NCBI RefSeq assembly: GCF_017876515.1
Contig: NZ_JAGIOC010000001.1
Location: 62,001-126,000 of the forward strand
Length of the DNA: 64,000 bases
Source of the DNA: Brachybacterium fresconis
Lineage (GTDB): Bacteria > Actinomycetota > Actinomycetes > Actinomycetales > Dermabacteraceae
Reading direction: 5' to 3'
Shown here piece by piece: positions 16,935 to 25,522 of this stretch. The notes under the pieces were generated by a model that was given only the letters and a program-made list of their open reading frames with translations, did no database searches and was not told where the DNA came from. The position numbers and the translations under genes are program-made. The stretch's first letter is position 1. Each line of letters opens with the position of its first letter.

Positions 16935-17731
16935 TTGGCTTTCGCCCCCAGCCACACGGCGCAGCCGAGGAGCAGGGTCAAAATGATCGTCCAGGCGTAC
17001 AGGCCCTCGGTCACGGGGCCGAGGGAGCCCAGGGAGATGCCGCCGGGGGAGCCGTTCTCCTCCAGCTCCTCGAGGTAGGTGATGACGTCGCGCTTGTCCG
17101 AGGGGGACAGGTTCGTCTCATTGAAGACCGGCATGTTCTGCGGGCCGGTGTCCATGGCCTCGTAGACGTGCTTGGGGTCCACGCCCACGACCGGCGGGGC
17201 GAACTTGCCCCGGGTCAGCGCGCCGCCCTGGCCGGCGGCGTTGTGGCACATGGCGCAGTTGACGCGGAAGATCTCCCCGCCCTTGGTGGCGTCGCCCTGG
17301 GAGGTGTCGAGCCACTTGTCCTCGGGGACGGAGGGGCCGGGGCCCAGCGACGCGACGTACGCGGCGAGCTGGCGGGTCTGCTCCTCGTTCATCTGCCGGG
17401 GCTTCTCCCAGGCCTGCGGGCCCGACATCTGCATCGGCATCCGGCCGGTCCCGACCTGGAAGTCGACGGCGGCGGCGCCCACACCGATCAGGGAGGGGCC
17501 GATGGTCTCGCCCGCGGAGTCCACGGACCCCGCCGCATCGCGGCCGTGGCAGGTGGCGCAGTTGGCGAGGAAGAGCGCCTCCCCGGCCTCGACGTCGTCC
17601 TGCGTGTAGGTCTCGGCCTGGGCCGTCTGCGGCTGGAAGGCCACATAGAGCCCACCGGTCGCCACCAGGGCGAGGAGCAGAATCACGAGCAGCGCCATCG
17701 GGTGATGACGACGTGCGGCGAGTGCCTTCAC
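16931..17731 (-). CDS. qcrC: Cytochrome bc1 complex diheme cytochrome c subunit
   Basis: Diheme c-type cytochrome replacing both cytochrome c1 and soluble cytochrome c in the actinobacterial bcc-aa3 supercomplex. The 266 residues have an N-terminal membrane anchor (about 13-32), two CXXCH heme motifs (C58-H62 and C159-H163), candidate methionine ligands in MPMQM and NMPVF, and a C-terminal membrane helix (about 238-262). The GTG start has GAGGT about seven bases upstream. It follows ctaE after 91 bases of pyrimidine-rich mRNA. All heme-binding residues are present. Confidence 0.96.
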   Translation of the reverse strand: MKALAARRHHPMALLVILLLALVATGGLYVAFQPQTAQAETYTQDDVEAGEALFLANCATCHGRDAAGSVDSAGETIGPSLIGVGAAAVDFQVGTGRMPMQMSGPQAWEKPRQMNEEQTRQLAAYVASLGPGPSVPEDKWLDTSQGDATKGGEIFRVNCAMCHNAAGQGGALTRGKFAPPVVGVDPKHVYEAMDTGPQNMPVFNETNLSPSDKRDVITYLEELEENGSPGGISLGSLGPVTEGLYAWTIILTLLLGCAVWLGAKAK

Positions 17732-17822
17732 GGTTCGGACCTCGATTCGTGGAGGGGACGTGCGGGGGAGGGACAGGAGGGGGAGGACGCACCGGGCCGC
17801 GCGGGGGGTGCGGGCGCGGGGA

Positions 17823-18575
17823 TCAGAAGATTCTCCAGTCGAAGTCGACCGGGATGAAGTGACCCGAGTTGAACTGCGTCGACAGCGGATCGAGCATGTA
17901 CACGACGAAGAACAGGACGACCCACACGATGTCGACGAAGTGCCAGTAGTACGAGATGCAGATCGCGGAGACCTGCTCGTGCTGGGTGAACTCCTCGGAG
18001 ACGAAGGAGCGCATCAGCACCATCAGGAAGGCGAGCAGCCCGCCGATGACGTGGATGCCGTGGAAGCCCGTGGCGAGGTAGAAGACCGAGCCGAACGGGG
18101 TCGACGACATCGTCACTCCGTGCTCGACCAGCTCGGTGTACTCGTAGGCCTGTCCGGAGACGAAGATCGCGCCCATGATGAAGGTGAGCGTGTACCACTC
18201 GATCATTCCCCAGCCGGCGACGTTGAGGATCGATCCGCTGCGGCGCTTGCGCGGGGCGAAGGGCTTGCCCCAGGGGAACTTGCCCTCGGCGAGGAAGACG
18301 CCGATCTGGCAGGTCACGGAGCTCAGCACCAGGATCGTCGTGTTCACGAGGGCATAGCCGTGCTTGAAGTTGGACTCCCCGTCGAAGAAGGTGTCCGGCG
18401 CCATCGACCGCAGGGTGAAGAACATGGCGAACAGGCCGCCGAAGAACATCAGCTCGCTGGAGAGCCAGACGATCGTGCCGATCTGCGTCGGGTTCGGGCG
18501 GCTGACCGCTGGAGCAGCGGCGGGGGAGCGCTGAGGCAAGGTCGCAGTAGTCACGTCACCATTATGTCGTGTCAT
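17823..18575 (-). CDS. ctaE: Cytochrome c oxidase subunit III
   Basis: Membrane subunit of the aa3 oxidase. The protein has up to 250 residues and about five helices, with the recognisable stretches TIVWLSSELMFFGGLFAMFF, the G-F-H-G-I-H-V-I-G-G segment and YYWHFVDIVWVVLFF. ATG 18575 is the longest start; GTG 18554 is an alternative that would remove seven residues and still leave the family N-terminus. TATGCT at 18647-18642 is a probable -10, giving a leader of about 60 bases. It is the first gene of the ctaE-qcrC-qcrA-qcrB operon, and trpD is divergent, as in Mycobacterium. Confidence 0.95.
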   Translation of the reverse strand: MTRHNGDVTTATLPQRSPAAAPAVSRPNPTQIGTIVWLSSELMFFGGLFAMFFTLRSMAPDTFFDGESNFKHGYALVNTTILVLSSVTCQIGVFLAEGKFPWGKPFAPRKRRSGSILNVAGWGMIEWYTLTFIMGAIFVSGQAYEYTELVEHGVTMSSTPFGSVFYLATGFHGIHVIGGLLAFLMVLMRSFVSEEFTQHEQVSAICISYYWHFVDIVWVVLFFVVYMLDPLSTQFNSGHFIPVDFDWRIF

Positions 18576-18787
18576 CAGGGTCGGTGTGCCGGCTCACGAC
18601 GACAGGCGCACCGCAGGGCTCAGCCCCGGCAGGACGGGGTCAGCATATCCCTCCTGACGCGGTGTCACGAACCGGGACACGCTTCCGTCAGCGGCAGGTG
18701 ACCAGCCCGTGCGCGGCCGTGATGGATCTGTGATCCGATCCGTGAGCAGCGCGACCCGTCCGCGCCGGGAGGTGCGATCATCGAGAC

Positions 18788-19870
18788 ATGAGCGAGAACA
18801 CCCCGACCTGGGCCACGATCACGGCGCGTCTGGTGCGCGGCCAGGAGCTGGAGGCCCACGAGGCGTCGTGGGCGATGGACGAGGTCATGTCCGGCAACTC
18901 GTCCGCGGTGCAGCTCGCAGGATTCCTGGTCTCGCTGCAGGCGAAGGGAGTCACCAGCGGTGAGCTCGGCGCGCTGGCGGATTCGATGGTGGCCCACGCC
19001 CGGCCGGTGCGTGCCCCGCAGCGCTCGATCGACATCGTCGGCACCGGCGGCGACCTGGCGCAGACCGTGAACATCTCGACGATGGCCTCGATGATCATCG
19101 CGTCGACCGGTCGCCCCGTCGTCAAGCACGGGAACCGCGCCTCCACCTCCCGGTCGGGCTCCGCCGATGTGCTGGAGGCTCTCGGCGTCCGTCTGGACCT
19201 GCCGGTGCCCGCGGTCGAGGAGCTGGTCGGGAAGATCGGGATGACCTTCCTGTTCGCGCAGGTCTTCCACCCGTCGATGCGGTTCGCGGCCGAGGCGCGC
19301 CGGGGACTGGGGATCCCCACCGTGATGAACATCCTGGGGCCGATCACGAACCCCGCACGGCCGCAGGCGAGCGCCGTGGGGGTGGCGGATCCGACGATCG
19401 CGCCGACGGTCGCCGGAGTCTTCGCCGCACGGGGGACCAGCGCACTGGTCTTCCGCGGGCAGGACGGTCTCGACGAGCTCACCGTGACCGCTCCGTCGGA
19501 CGTGTGGGAGGTGCGGGGCGGGCAGGTGCGTCAGCACGTGCTGGATCCCGAGCAGCTGCTGGGGATCCCTCGCAGCGATCGTGATGTGCTCCGGGGCGGC
19601 ACGGCCCAGGAGAACGCCGAGGTGACCCGTGATCTGTTCCGCGGTGTCCGGGACGGCCGCATGGGACCGGTCCGCGACGCCGTGCTGCTGAACGCCGCAG
19701 CGGGCGTGCTCGCCTTCGATAGCATCGGCCAGGAGGCCTCCGACGGGTTCCTCGACCGCTTCGTCGCCGCCTTCGACGAGGCGCGCGCGGCGCTGGACTC
19801 CGGACGGCCGATCGACCTGGTCCGGCGCTGGGCCGCCGCCTCGCAGGAGGCGTTCGCCGAGGAGGCGTGA
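18788..19870 (+). CDS. trpD: Anthranilate phosphoribosyltransferase
   Basis: Second step of tryptophan synthesis: joins anthranilate and PRPP to phosphoribosylanthranilate. The 360-residue protein is full length. It shows DIVGTGGD (82-89) for PRPP/magnesium binding, N-I-S-T-M, KHGNRASTSRSGSADVLEALG (about 118-138, matching the anthranilate-site signature) and G-P-I-T-N-P. It is a single gene, without trpE, trpC or trpB nearby; this isolated location next to ctaE is usual in actinobacteria. No attenuator or ribosome binding site stands out at the ATG. Confidence 0.96.
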   Translation: MSENTPTWATITARLVRGQELEAHEASWAMDEVMSGNSSAVQLAGFLVSLQAKGVTSGELGALADSMVAHARPVRAPQRSIDIVGTGGDLAQTVNISTMASMIIASTGRPVVKHGNRASTSRSGSADVLEALGVRLDLPVPAVEELVGKIGMTFLFAQVFHPSMRFAAEARRGLGIPTVMNILGPITNPARPQASAVGVADPTIAPTVAGVFAARGTSALVFRGQDGLDELTVTAPSDVWEVRGGQVRQHVLDPEQLLGIPRSDRDVLRGGTAQENAEVTRDLFRGVRDGRMGPVRDAVLLNAAAGVLAFDSIGQEASDGFLDRFVAAFDEARAALDSGRPIDLVRRWAAASQEAFAEEA

Positions 19871-19917
19871 ACGTCCCGGGCCGGCAGGCGTCCCGGAACC
19901 GCGCACGCGCGCCGGGA

Positions 19918-20199
19918 TCAGCCGTCGATGCCCAGATCGAAGGCCGCGTCCAGATCCCGCTTGGAGTAGGTCTTGAAGGCGATGTTGGTCGAGGTGTCGA
20001 GCACGCCGGTGACCTTGCTGAGCTGATCGGCGATGACGCCGGCGAGATCTTCGTGGGCGCGCACCCGCACCACCGCGATGAGGTCCACGTCCCCGGTGAC
20101 GGAGTAGACCTGCTCGATGCCGTCGAGGTCGACGACCGCCTCGGCGACCTCGGGGATGCGTGCGGACTCGACGACGATCGAGACGATGGCGGTGATCAT
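19918..20199 (-). CDS. Lrp/AsnC-type RAM ligand-binding domain protein
   Basis: A 93-residue protein made of a single RAM (AsnC/Lrp ligand-binding) domain without the usual helix-turn-helix. Typical parts are AIVSIVVESARIPEVAEAV, the YSVTGDVDLIAVVRV strand and the K-V-T-G-V-L-D-T-S-T-N turn. Such stand-alone RAM proteins can bind amino acids and pair with full Lrp proteins; its partner is unknown. The ATG has AGGAGAAG upstream. It lies between trpD (convergent) and the exonuclease gene, a gene order shared with other actinobacteria, but a role in tryptophan control is only a guess. Confidence 0.88.
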   Translation of the reverse strand: MITAIVSIVVESARIPEVAEAVVDLDGIEQVYSVTGDVDLIAVVRVRAHEDLAGVIADQLSKVTGVLDTSTNIAFKTYSKRDLDAAFDLGIDG

Positions 20200-20256
20200 G
20201 ACTTCTCCTAGGGGCAGGGCGGGGGCGCCGAGCGCGCCGGGACGTGTGCTGGAAGC

Positions 20257-21915
20257 CTATGCCCCGGGCCCTGGGGAGGTCAGGGCGAAGCGTTCCGCGA
20301 GATGCGCGAGATCGAATCGGGCCCGTGCGGGCTGGGACCACTCGCCCTCGACGAGCACCGTGCGCATGCCGTCGGAGTCCAGCCAGGTGAGAAGGATCTC
20401 GGTCTCCTGGTGGTGTCCCTGGCACATCGGGGCGGCGAGCTCCGCCTCCCCGGTCCCGGTCACCGCCAGCGAGCGGGCGACGGCGAGCGGGTCCGCCCGG
20501 GCGGGCACGAGCGCGGTCCCGGCGAAGCGACCGTGGCGGACGGCCAGCAGCTCCCAGCCGCGTCCGCCGATCACCGCCTCTGTGCTGGGCCGGGCGGCCA
20601 CCAGCAGCGGGACCGCGGAGATCGCCCGCAGCCGGGCGGCACGACGGGCCGCGTCGAGGAAGGTCCCGGTCAGCCGGCGCAGGTTCTCGGCGTCCTCGTA
20701 CCGCCCCGCCGCGGTGTGGGCGCGCATCCGCGTCGCCACGTGGTCGAGCACCTCGCGGGGGTCGGTGAGCATCGCCCGACGGATCCGGTCCCGATGGCTG
20801 CCGCCGGGCAGCGTCCGGGCGGTGCCGCGCTCGAACGACGCCCCGCGGCCGAGCACGGCATCGGTGAGCAGTCCCCGCAGCGCCTCGACGTCGTGCCGCG
20901 AGGCGAGGGGGCCGATCTGGGCCGACCCGTCGTCCTCCGCCCGTGCGATGCGCGCGGCGCGCAGGCCCTCGGTGCCGCTGCCCAGACGCAGCCACAGCGC
21001 CTTCTGCGGGGTCAGCCCGTGCCGATTCGCGGGCGGCTTCTCGGCGGCGATGATCCGCAGCTCCCGGACCGCGGCCTCGGTCGGAGTCGCACACTCGATG
21101 ACCCGGATCGATTCGGCGCGCGGAAGCATGTCCAGCACCTTGCGCCGGGTCTCCGCCGCGGTGAAATAGGTCCGCACCCGGTTGCGGAGATTCCGGGAGG
21201 TGCCCACGTAGAGCACCTGCTCGTGGGCGTCGAGGAATCGGTAGACCCCCGGTACGGACGGGACGGACTCGGCGAGATGCTTCTTGCGCAGCTGGACGGG
21301 GGTGGCCCGACGGTGCGCCGAGGAGAGGTCCTCCAGGGTGGCGGCCCCCCGCGGCCCCAGTCGCTCGATGATCGTGTGGAGCACGTCGACCGTCGCCCGT
21401 GCGTCGGACAGCGCGCGGTGGTCCGGGGCGACGCTCGCCCCGACGTGCGCCGCCAGGGTCGAGAGCTTGTGGTCACGCACCTCGTCCCGGCGGAAGACGG
21501 TGCGTGCCAGTGCCAGGGTGTCGAGCACCTGCGGATTCGGCCATCCGATCTCGCAGCGGGCGGCCTGAGCACGGAGGAAGGAGATGTCGAAGCGCGCGTT
21601 GTGCGCCACCAGGGCGGCGCCCCCCACGAAATCCAGGAACATCGCCAGGACCGTGGCCGCCGAGGGGGCGCCGGCGACCGTGGCGTCCGTGATGCCGGTC
21701 AAGGAGGCGATGTAGGCAGGGATCGGCCGTTCGGGATCGACGAACGTGCGGAACTCCCCGATCACCTCGCCGCCACGGATCTTGACCGCACCGATCTCGG
21801 TGATGGCATCAGCGGTCGGGTCCGTCCCGGTGGTCTCGAGGTCGACGACCACCAGGGTGGCCTCCACCAGCGGGGTGCCGAGGTCGTCGAAGCTCAGCTG
21901 GCGGCGTGCGGACAT
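20257..21915 (-). CDS. DEDD exonuclease / GIY-YIG endonuclease fusion protein
   Basis: A 552-residue two-domain nuclease. Residues about 15-180 are a DnaQ-like 3'-5' exonuclease with VVDLETTGTD, then HNARFD and HRALSDA, giving the DEDDh catalytic set. Residues about 220-300 are a UvrC-like GIY-YIG domain (VPGVYRFL followed by LYVGTSRNLRNRVRTYF). The remaining part resembles the UvrC-like region of Mycobacterium Rv2191 and lacks a clear RNase H fold. A DNA repair or processing role is inferred. TAGTGT lies six bases before the ATG, so the transcript is likely leaderless. Gene order with trpD and ctaE matches Mycobacterium. Confidence 0.9.
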   Translation of the reverse strand: MSARRQLSFDDLGTPLVEATLVVVDLETTGTDPTADAITEIGAVKIRGGEVIGEFRTFVDPERPIPAYIASLTGITDATVAGAPSAATVLAMFLDFVGGAALVAHNARFDISFLRAQAARCEIGWPNPQVLDTLALARTVFRRDEVRDHKLSTLAAHVGASVAPDHRALSDARATVDVLHTIIERLGPRGAATLEDLSSAHRRATPVQLRKKHLAESVPSVPGVYRFLDAHEQVLYVGTSRNLRNRVRTYFTAAETRRKVLDMLPRAESIRVIECATPTEAAVRELRIIAAEKPPANRHGLTPQKALWLRLGSGTEGLRAARIARAEDDGSAQIGPLASRHDVEALRGLLTDAVLGRGASFERGTARTLPGGSHRDRIRRAMLTDPREVLDHVATRMRAHTAAGRYEDAENLRRLTGTFLDAARRAARLRAISAVPLLVAARPSTEAVIGGRGWELLAVRHGRFAGTALVPARADPLAVARSLAVTGTGEAELAAPMCQGHHQETEILLTWLDSDGMRTVLVEGEWSQPARARFDLAHLAERFALTSPGPGA

Positions 21916-21921
21916 GCCCGC

Positions 21922-21927
21922 ACACTA
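21922..21927 (-). promoter_or_regulatory. Leaderless-type -10 box of the exonuclease gene
   Basis: TAGTGT on the minus strand ends six bases before ATG 21915; no ribosome binding site. Confidence 0.55.
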
Positions 21928-22007
21928 CGACGCGGCCCCGACACCCGGGCGCGCGCCGCAGCGTGCGGCCGCTCACCCGGGCCTCGGCCCCCGGCAGGAG
22001 ACGAGGA

Positions 22008-22035
22008 GCACCGCCCGAACGGGACGGGCCGGTGC
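22008..22035 (-). terminator. Terminator after the acyl-CoA synthetase gene
   Basis: Arms 22008-22017 and 22025-22035 pair over about ten bases with one mismatch, just past the stop of the minus-strand gene. Confidence 0.55.
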
Positions 22036-22043
22036 CCTCCGTC

Positions 22044-23852
22044 TCAGGAGGCGGGCTTGGAGCCGGAGTAGATCTTCTCGATGACCTGTGCCATGTCCTT
22101 GACCACCACGTTGCGCTTGAGCTTCAGCGACGGGGTGAGGTAGCCGTTCTCCTCCGTGAAGTCGGAGTCGATGACCTCGAACGCCCGGATCGATTCCGCC
22201 CGCGAGACGGAAGCGTTCGCCCGGTCGACGACCGTCTGCAGCTCGGCGCGGACCCGGTCGTCCTGAGCCGCCTGCGGAACCGTCATCTCCGGCAGGGAGT
22301 TGTTCGCCAGCCAGGTGGGCAGCATCTCGGCGTCGAGGGTGAGGATCGCGGAGACGAAGGGCTTCTGGTCGCCGATCACGACGCACTGGCTGACCAGCGG
22401 ATGGCCGCGCAGCTGGTCCTCGAGCGGGGCGGGGGAGATGTTCTTGCCGCCCGCGGTCACGATGACCTCCTTGCGGCGACCCGTGATGGTCAGCGAACCG
22501 TCCTCGCCGAGCGCGCCGAGGTCGCCGGTGCGGAACCAGCCGTCCTGCAGCGATTCGGCCGTGGCCTCGGGATTGTTGTGATAGCCCGCGAAGACCATCA
22601 CGCCCTTGACCAGGATCTCGCCGTTGTCGTCGATCGCGACGGTGGAGCCCGGCAGCGGCGGGCCGACCGTGCCCGGCTTGACCGCCCAGGGGAGGTTCAC
22701 ACCGACCGGCGCGGTGGTCTCGGTGAGGCCGTAGCCCTCCAGCACCGTCACCCCGATGCCCTGGAAGAAGTGCGCCAGGCGTTCGCCCAGCGGCGCCCCG
22801 CCGGAGACCGCCCACCGGACATCGCCGCCCATGGCGTCGCGCAGCTTGGCGTAGACGAGCTTGTCGAACACGGTGTGCTTGATCTTCAGGGAGATCGGCA
22901 CGGCGCCGGCGCCGCGTGCCTTCGAGTACGCGATCGCGGTCGCGGCGGCGGCGGTGAAGATCTTCCCGCGCCCCCCGGCGATCGCCTTCGCCTCGGCACC
23001 GTTGTAGACCTTCTCGAACACGCGGGGCACGGCGAGCAGGAACGTGGGCTTGAACGCCTCGAGATCGGGCAGCAGGTTCTTGGTGTCCGGCGTGAACGCC
23101 GTGGTCACCGGCCGCGCGGCGGCGAGGACGGTGATCAGCCGGGCGAAGACGTGCGCCAGGGGCAGGAACATCAGCAGCCGGGAGCCCGGGGGGAGCACCA
23201 GCTCGCCGAGCAGGTTCACGGCGCTGCGGGTGGTGTCGACGAAGTTCGCATGCGTGAGCTCGGCGCCCTTGGGGCGTCCGGTCGTGCCGGAGGTGTAGAT
23301 GATCGTGGCGACGTCCTCGAGCCGACGCGAGGTGCGGCGGGTCTCGAGGTCCTCGTCGCTGACGTCGGCGCCCCGGGTCTTCAGCTCCTCGATGATGCCG
23401 TCCTCGAGCACCCCGATGTGCTCGAGGGCGGGCAGCTCGCCGCGCACGGATTCCACGTCCTCCCGATGGCGCGGGGCCTCGACGAGGATGAATCGGGCGT
23501 CGGTGTCCGAGGCGATCCACTGGATCTGACTGGGGGAGGAGGTCTCGTAGATCGGAACGCTCACTCCGCCCGTCCACCACACGGCCCAGTCGGCCAGCGT
23601 CCACTCGTACCGGGTCCGGGAGAGGATGGCCACGACGTCCCCGCTGACGAGCCCGGTGGCGATCAGGCCCTTGGCCACCTGCTTGACCTCGTCGAGAAAG
23701 TCGGCCGTGCTCATCGGACGGTACGTGCCGTCCGCCTGTGCGTGCTCGAAGATCGGCACGTCCGGGTATGCCCGCAGGCGTTCCAGGAGGAGATCGGTCG
23801 TGTTCTCGTCCGGTCGGCTCTCATGCTGCGGGGCGGTCGTGAACTGCTTCAT
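22044..23852 (-). CDS. Long-chain fatty acid--CoA ligase (FadD15-like AMP-binding protein)
   Basis: ATP-dependent activation of fatty acids to acyl-CoA. The 602 residues have the adenylate-forming motifs in order: IIYTSGTTGRPKGAE, the EGYGLTET motif, GWFRTGDLG, and the C-terminal catalytic lysine region near TPSLKLKRN. Length and order fit bacterial long-chain acyl-CoA synthetases such as mycobacterial FadD15. The ATG has AAGGAG upstream. TAGGAT at 23939-23934 is a likely -10 in the space shared with the divergent glucokinase gene. The chain length it prefers cannot be read from the sequence. Confidence 0.93.
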   Translation of the reverse strand: MKQFTTAPQHESRPDENTTDLLLERLRAYPDVPIFEHAQADGTYRPMSTADFLDEVKQVAKGLIATGLVSGDVVAILSRTRYEWTLADWAVWWTGGVSVPIYETSSPSQIQWIASDTDARFILVEAPRHREDVESVRGELPALEHIGVLEDGIIEELKTRGADVSDEDLETRRTSRRLEDVATIIYTSGTTGRPKGAELTHANFVDTTRSAVNLLGELVLPPGSRLLMFLPLAHVFARLITVLAAARPVTTAFTPDTKNLLPDLEAFKPTFLLAVPRVFEKVYNGAEAKAIAGGRGKIFTAAAATAIAYSKARGAGAVPISLKIKHTVFDKLVYAKLRDAMGGDVRWAVSGGAPLGERLAHFFQGIGVTVLEGYGLTETTAPVGVNLPWAVKPGTVGPPLPGSTVAIDDNGEILVKGVMVFAGYHNNPEATAESLQDGWFRTGDLGALGEDGSLTITGRRKEVIVTAGGKNISPAPLEDQLRGHPLVSQCVVIGDQKPFVSAILTLDAEMLPTWLANNSLPEMTVPQAAQDDRVRAELQTVVDRANASVSRAESIRAFEVIDSDFTEENGYLTPSLKLKRNVVVKDMAQVIEKIYSGSKPAS

Positions 23853-23998
23853 CGAATCTCCTTCGATCCGGGCCGGGGGAAACTGCCTCGTCTCGCGCGA
23901 CGCCTGCCCGGAAGCGCTGGTGGGGTCGGGTCGATCCTACGTCAGGGCCGCATACGATAGGTCACGACAGCCTGGACGAGGGCCCCGTCGGAATCGAG

Positions 23999-24014
23999 CG
24001 ATCACGCGTGATCG
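23999..24014. promoter_or_regulatory. 16-bp perfect palindrome in the glucokinase leader
   Basis: CGATCACG-CGTGATCG lies just before the ribosome binding site (GAAGGAG, 24016-24022) and downstream of a possible -10 TACGAT (23953-23958). It could be an operator or an RNA hairpin close to the ribosome site. Confidence 0.45.
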
Positions 24015-24026
24015 AGAAGGAGCACC

Positions 24027-24962
24027 ATGCTCTCCATCGGAGTGGACATCGGCGGCACGAAGATCGCGGCGGGGGTCGTCGATGACAGCGGCGAGATCAT
24101 CGCCGCGACCACGCGGAGCACGCCGGCCACGGATACGGAGCAGATCGAGGCCGGCGTCGCCGATGCGGTCGCGGAGCTGAGGGCGGACCACCAGGTCGTG
24201 GGCGTCGGCGTCGGGGCAGCGGGATTCGTCAGCTCCGATCGTCGCACCGTGAAGTTCGCCGCGAACCTGGCCTGGCGCGAACATCCTCTGGCCGACGAGC
24301 TGGAGCAGCTCACCGGCCTGCCCGTCGTGGTCGAGAACGATGCCAACGCCGCCGGATGGGCCGAGTACCGCTTCGGAGCGGCGACGGCTGCGCGGCACAT
24401 GCTGATGGTGACCGTGGGGACCGGTCTGGGCGGTGCGATCGTCCTGGACGGACAGCTGATCCGGGGCAGCGGCGGATTCGCGGGCGAGGTGGCGCACATG
24501 ACGGCGGTGCCCGATGGGCAGTGGTGCGGGTGCGGACGCCGAGGCTGCCTGGAGCAGTACACCGCGGGGACCGCGCTGGTCCGCACGGCGAAGCGTCGCG
24601 CCTCCGCGGGCGATGCGCTGATGGGCCCCCTGCTGCAGGCCGCGGGAGGGGCACGCAAGGAGATCGACGGGCCGCTGATCACCCGTCTGGCCCAGCAGGG
24701 CGACCCCGGTGCCTGCGCGCTGATCGCGGAGCTGGGATCCTGGCTGGGGGTCGGCGTCGCCTCGATCTCCTCGCTGCTGGATCCCGACATGATCGTCGTC
24801 GGAGGCGGGGTGGCCGCCGCGGGGGACCTGCTGCTGGACCCGGCCCGCACCGCCTACGCCGACCATCTGACCGCGCGGACGCACCGGGACCTGGCCCCCT
24901 TCGTGCTCGCCGGGATGGGCAACCGGGCCGGCATCGTCGGCGCCGCCGACCTCGCCCGCTGA
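24027..24962 (+). CDS. glk: ROK family glucokinase
   Basis: Sugar kinase predicted to phosphorylate glucose to glucose-6-phosphate in the cytoplasm. The 311 residues open with IGVDIGGTKIAAG (phosphate-binding), carry ENDANAA with the catalytic aspartate, GTGLGGAI, GEVAHM, and the ROK zinc signature CGCGRRGCLEQY near residues 171-182. There is no N-terminal helix-turn-helix, so this is an enzyme and not a ROK repressor. The ATG has a strong GAAGGAG site. A perfect palindrome directly upstream suggests control. It converges on the next membrane protein gene with only five bases between stops. Confidence 0.92.
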   Translation: MLSIGVDIGGTKIAAGVVDDSGEIIAATTRSTPATDTEQIEAGVADAVAELRADHQVVGVGVGAAGFVSSDRRTVKFAANLAWREHPLADELEQLTGLPVVVENDANAAGWAEYRFGAATAARHMLMVTVGTGLGGAIVLDGQLIRGSGGFAGEVAHMTAVPDGQWCGCGRRGCLEQYTAGTALVRTAKRRASAGDALMGPLLQAAGGARKEIDGPLITRLAQQGDPGACALIAELGSWLGVGVASISSLLDPDMIVVGGGVAAAGDLLLDPARTAYADHLTARTHRDLAPFVLAGMGNRAGIVGAADLAR

Positions 24963-24967
24963 CGCGC

Positions 24968-25522
24968 TCAGACCTCCGCGCCGTTGCCGTCACCGTCGCG
25001 GGAGCCGGGCACCCGCAGGAGCAGGGAGATGACGCCGCCCACGGCCGCGAGCGCGCCCACCCACCCCAGGGCGCTCGGCAGGGCCGTCGTCACCGAGGCG
25101 GCGACCAGCAGGAGGAACCCCCCGATCAGCGCGGTCCAGGACCACAGGGTGCCGGAGGAGGGCTGGGGGAGATCGGGATCCGGCGGCTCGAAGTCGCCGT
25201 AGAGCACCTCGTCGTCGTCGAGCTCGCGCGGACCCGCCGCGCCGCGCAGGCCGTCGATGCCGTCGCGGGGGCCGGCGGCCGGATGCGCCGCGCGCGAGCG
25301 GGCTCGGGACTCCGCGCTCGGCGGCTCCGGCGGGGAGTCGGCGCTGGGGGACCGGAGATCGTCGTCGGCGAAGGGGGCGCGGCCGTCCTCCGGGGTCTGC
25401 GGTGCCGCCGGTTCCCGCGGGGCGTCCCCGGGCCCCAGCGTCATGCCCTCGTCCTCGAGCATGCGGGCGAACTCGGCGTCGACGTCGCGGGGATCGGGCG
25501 CGCCGGACCGCTCCGGGGTCAT
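24968..25522 (-). CDS. Hypothetical membrane protein with acidic N-terminus
   Basis: A 184-residue protein. The first 125 residues are Pro/Asp/Glu/Ser-rich and disordered, beginning with DAEFARMLEDEGMTLGPGD. Two membrane helices follow (about 130-150 and 153-172), then a short polar tail. I do not recognise a named family. The ATG overlaps the stop of the upstream alpha/beta hydrolase gene by ATGA, so the two genes are coupled. Its function is unknown. Confidence 0.78.
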   Translation of the reverse strand: MTPERSGAPDPRDVDAEFARMLEDEGMTLGPGDAPREPAAPQTPEDGRAPFADDDLRSPSADSPPEPPSAESRARSRAAHPAAGPRDGIDGLRGAAGPRELDDDEVLYGDFEPPDPDLPQPSSGTLWSWTALIGGFLLLVAASVTTALPSALGWVGALAAVGGVISLLLRVPGSRDGDGNGAEV

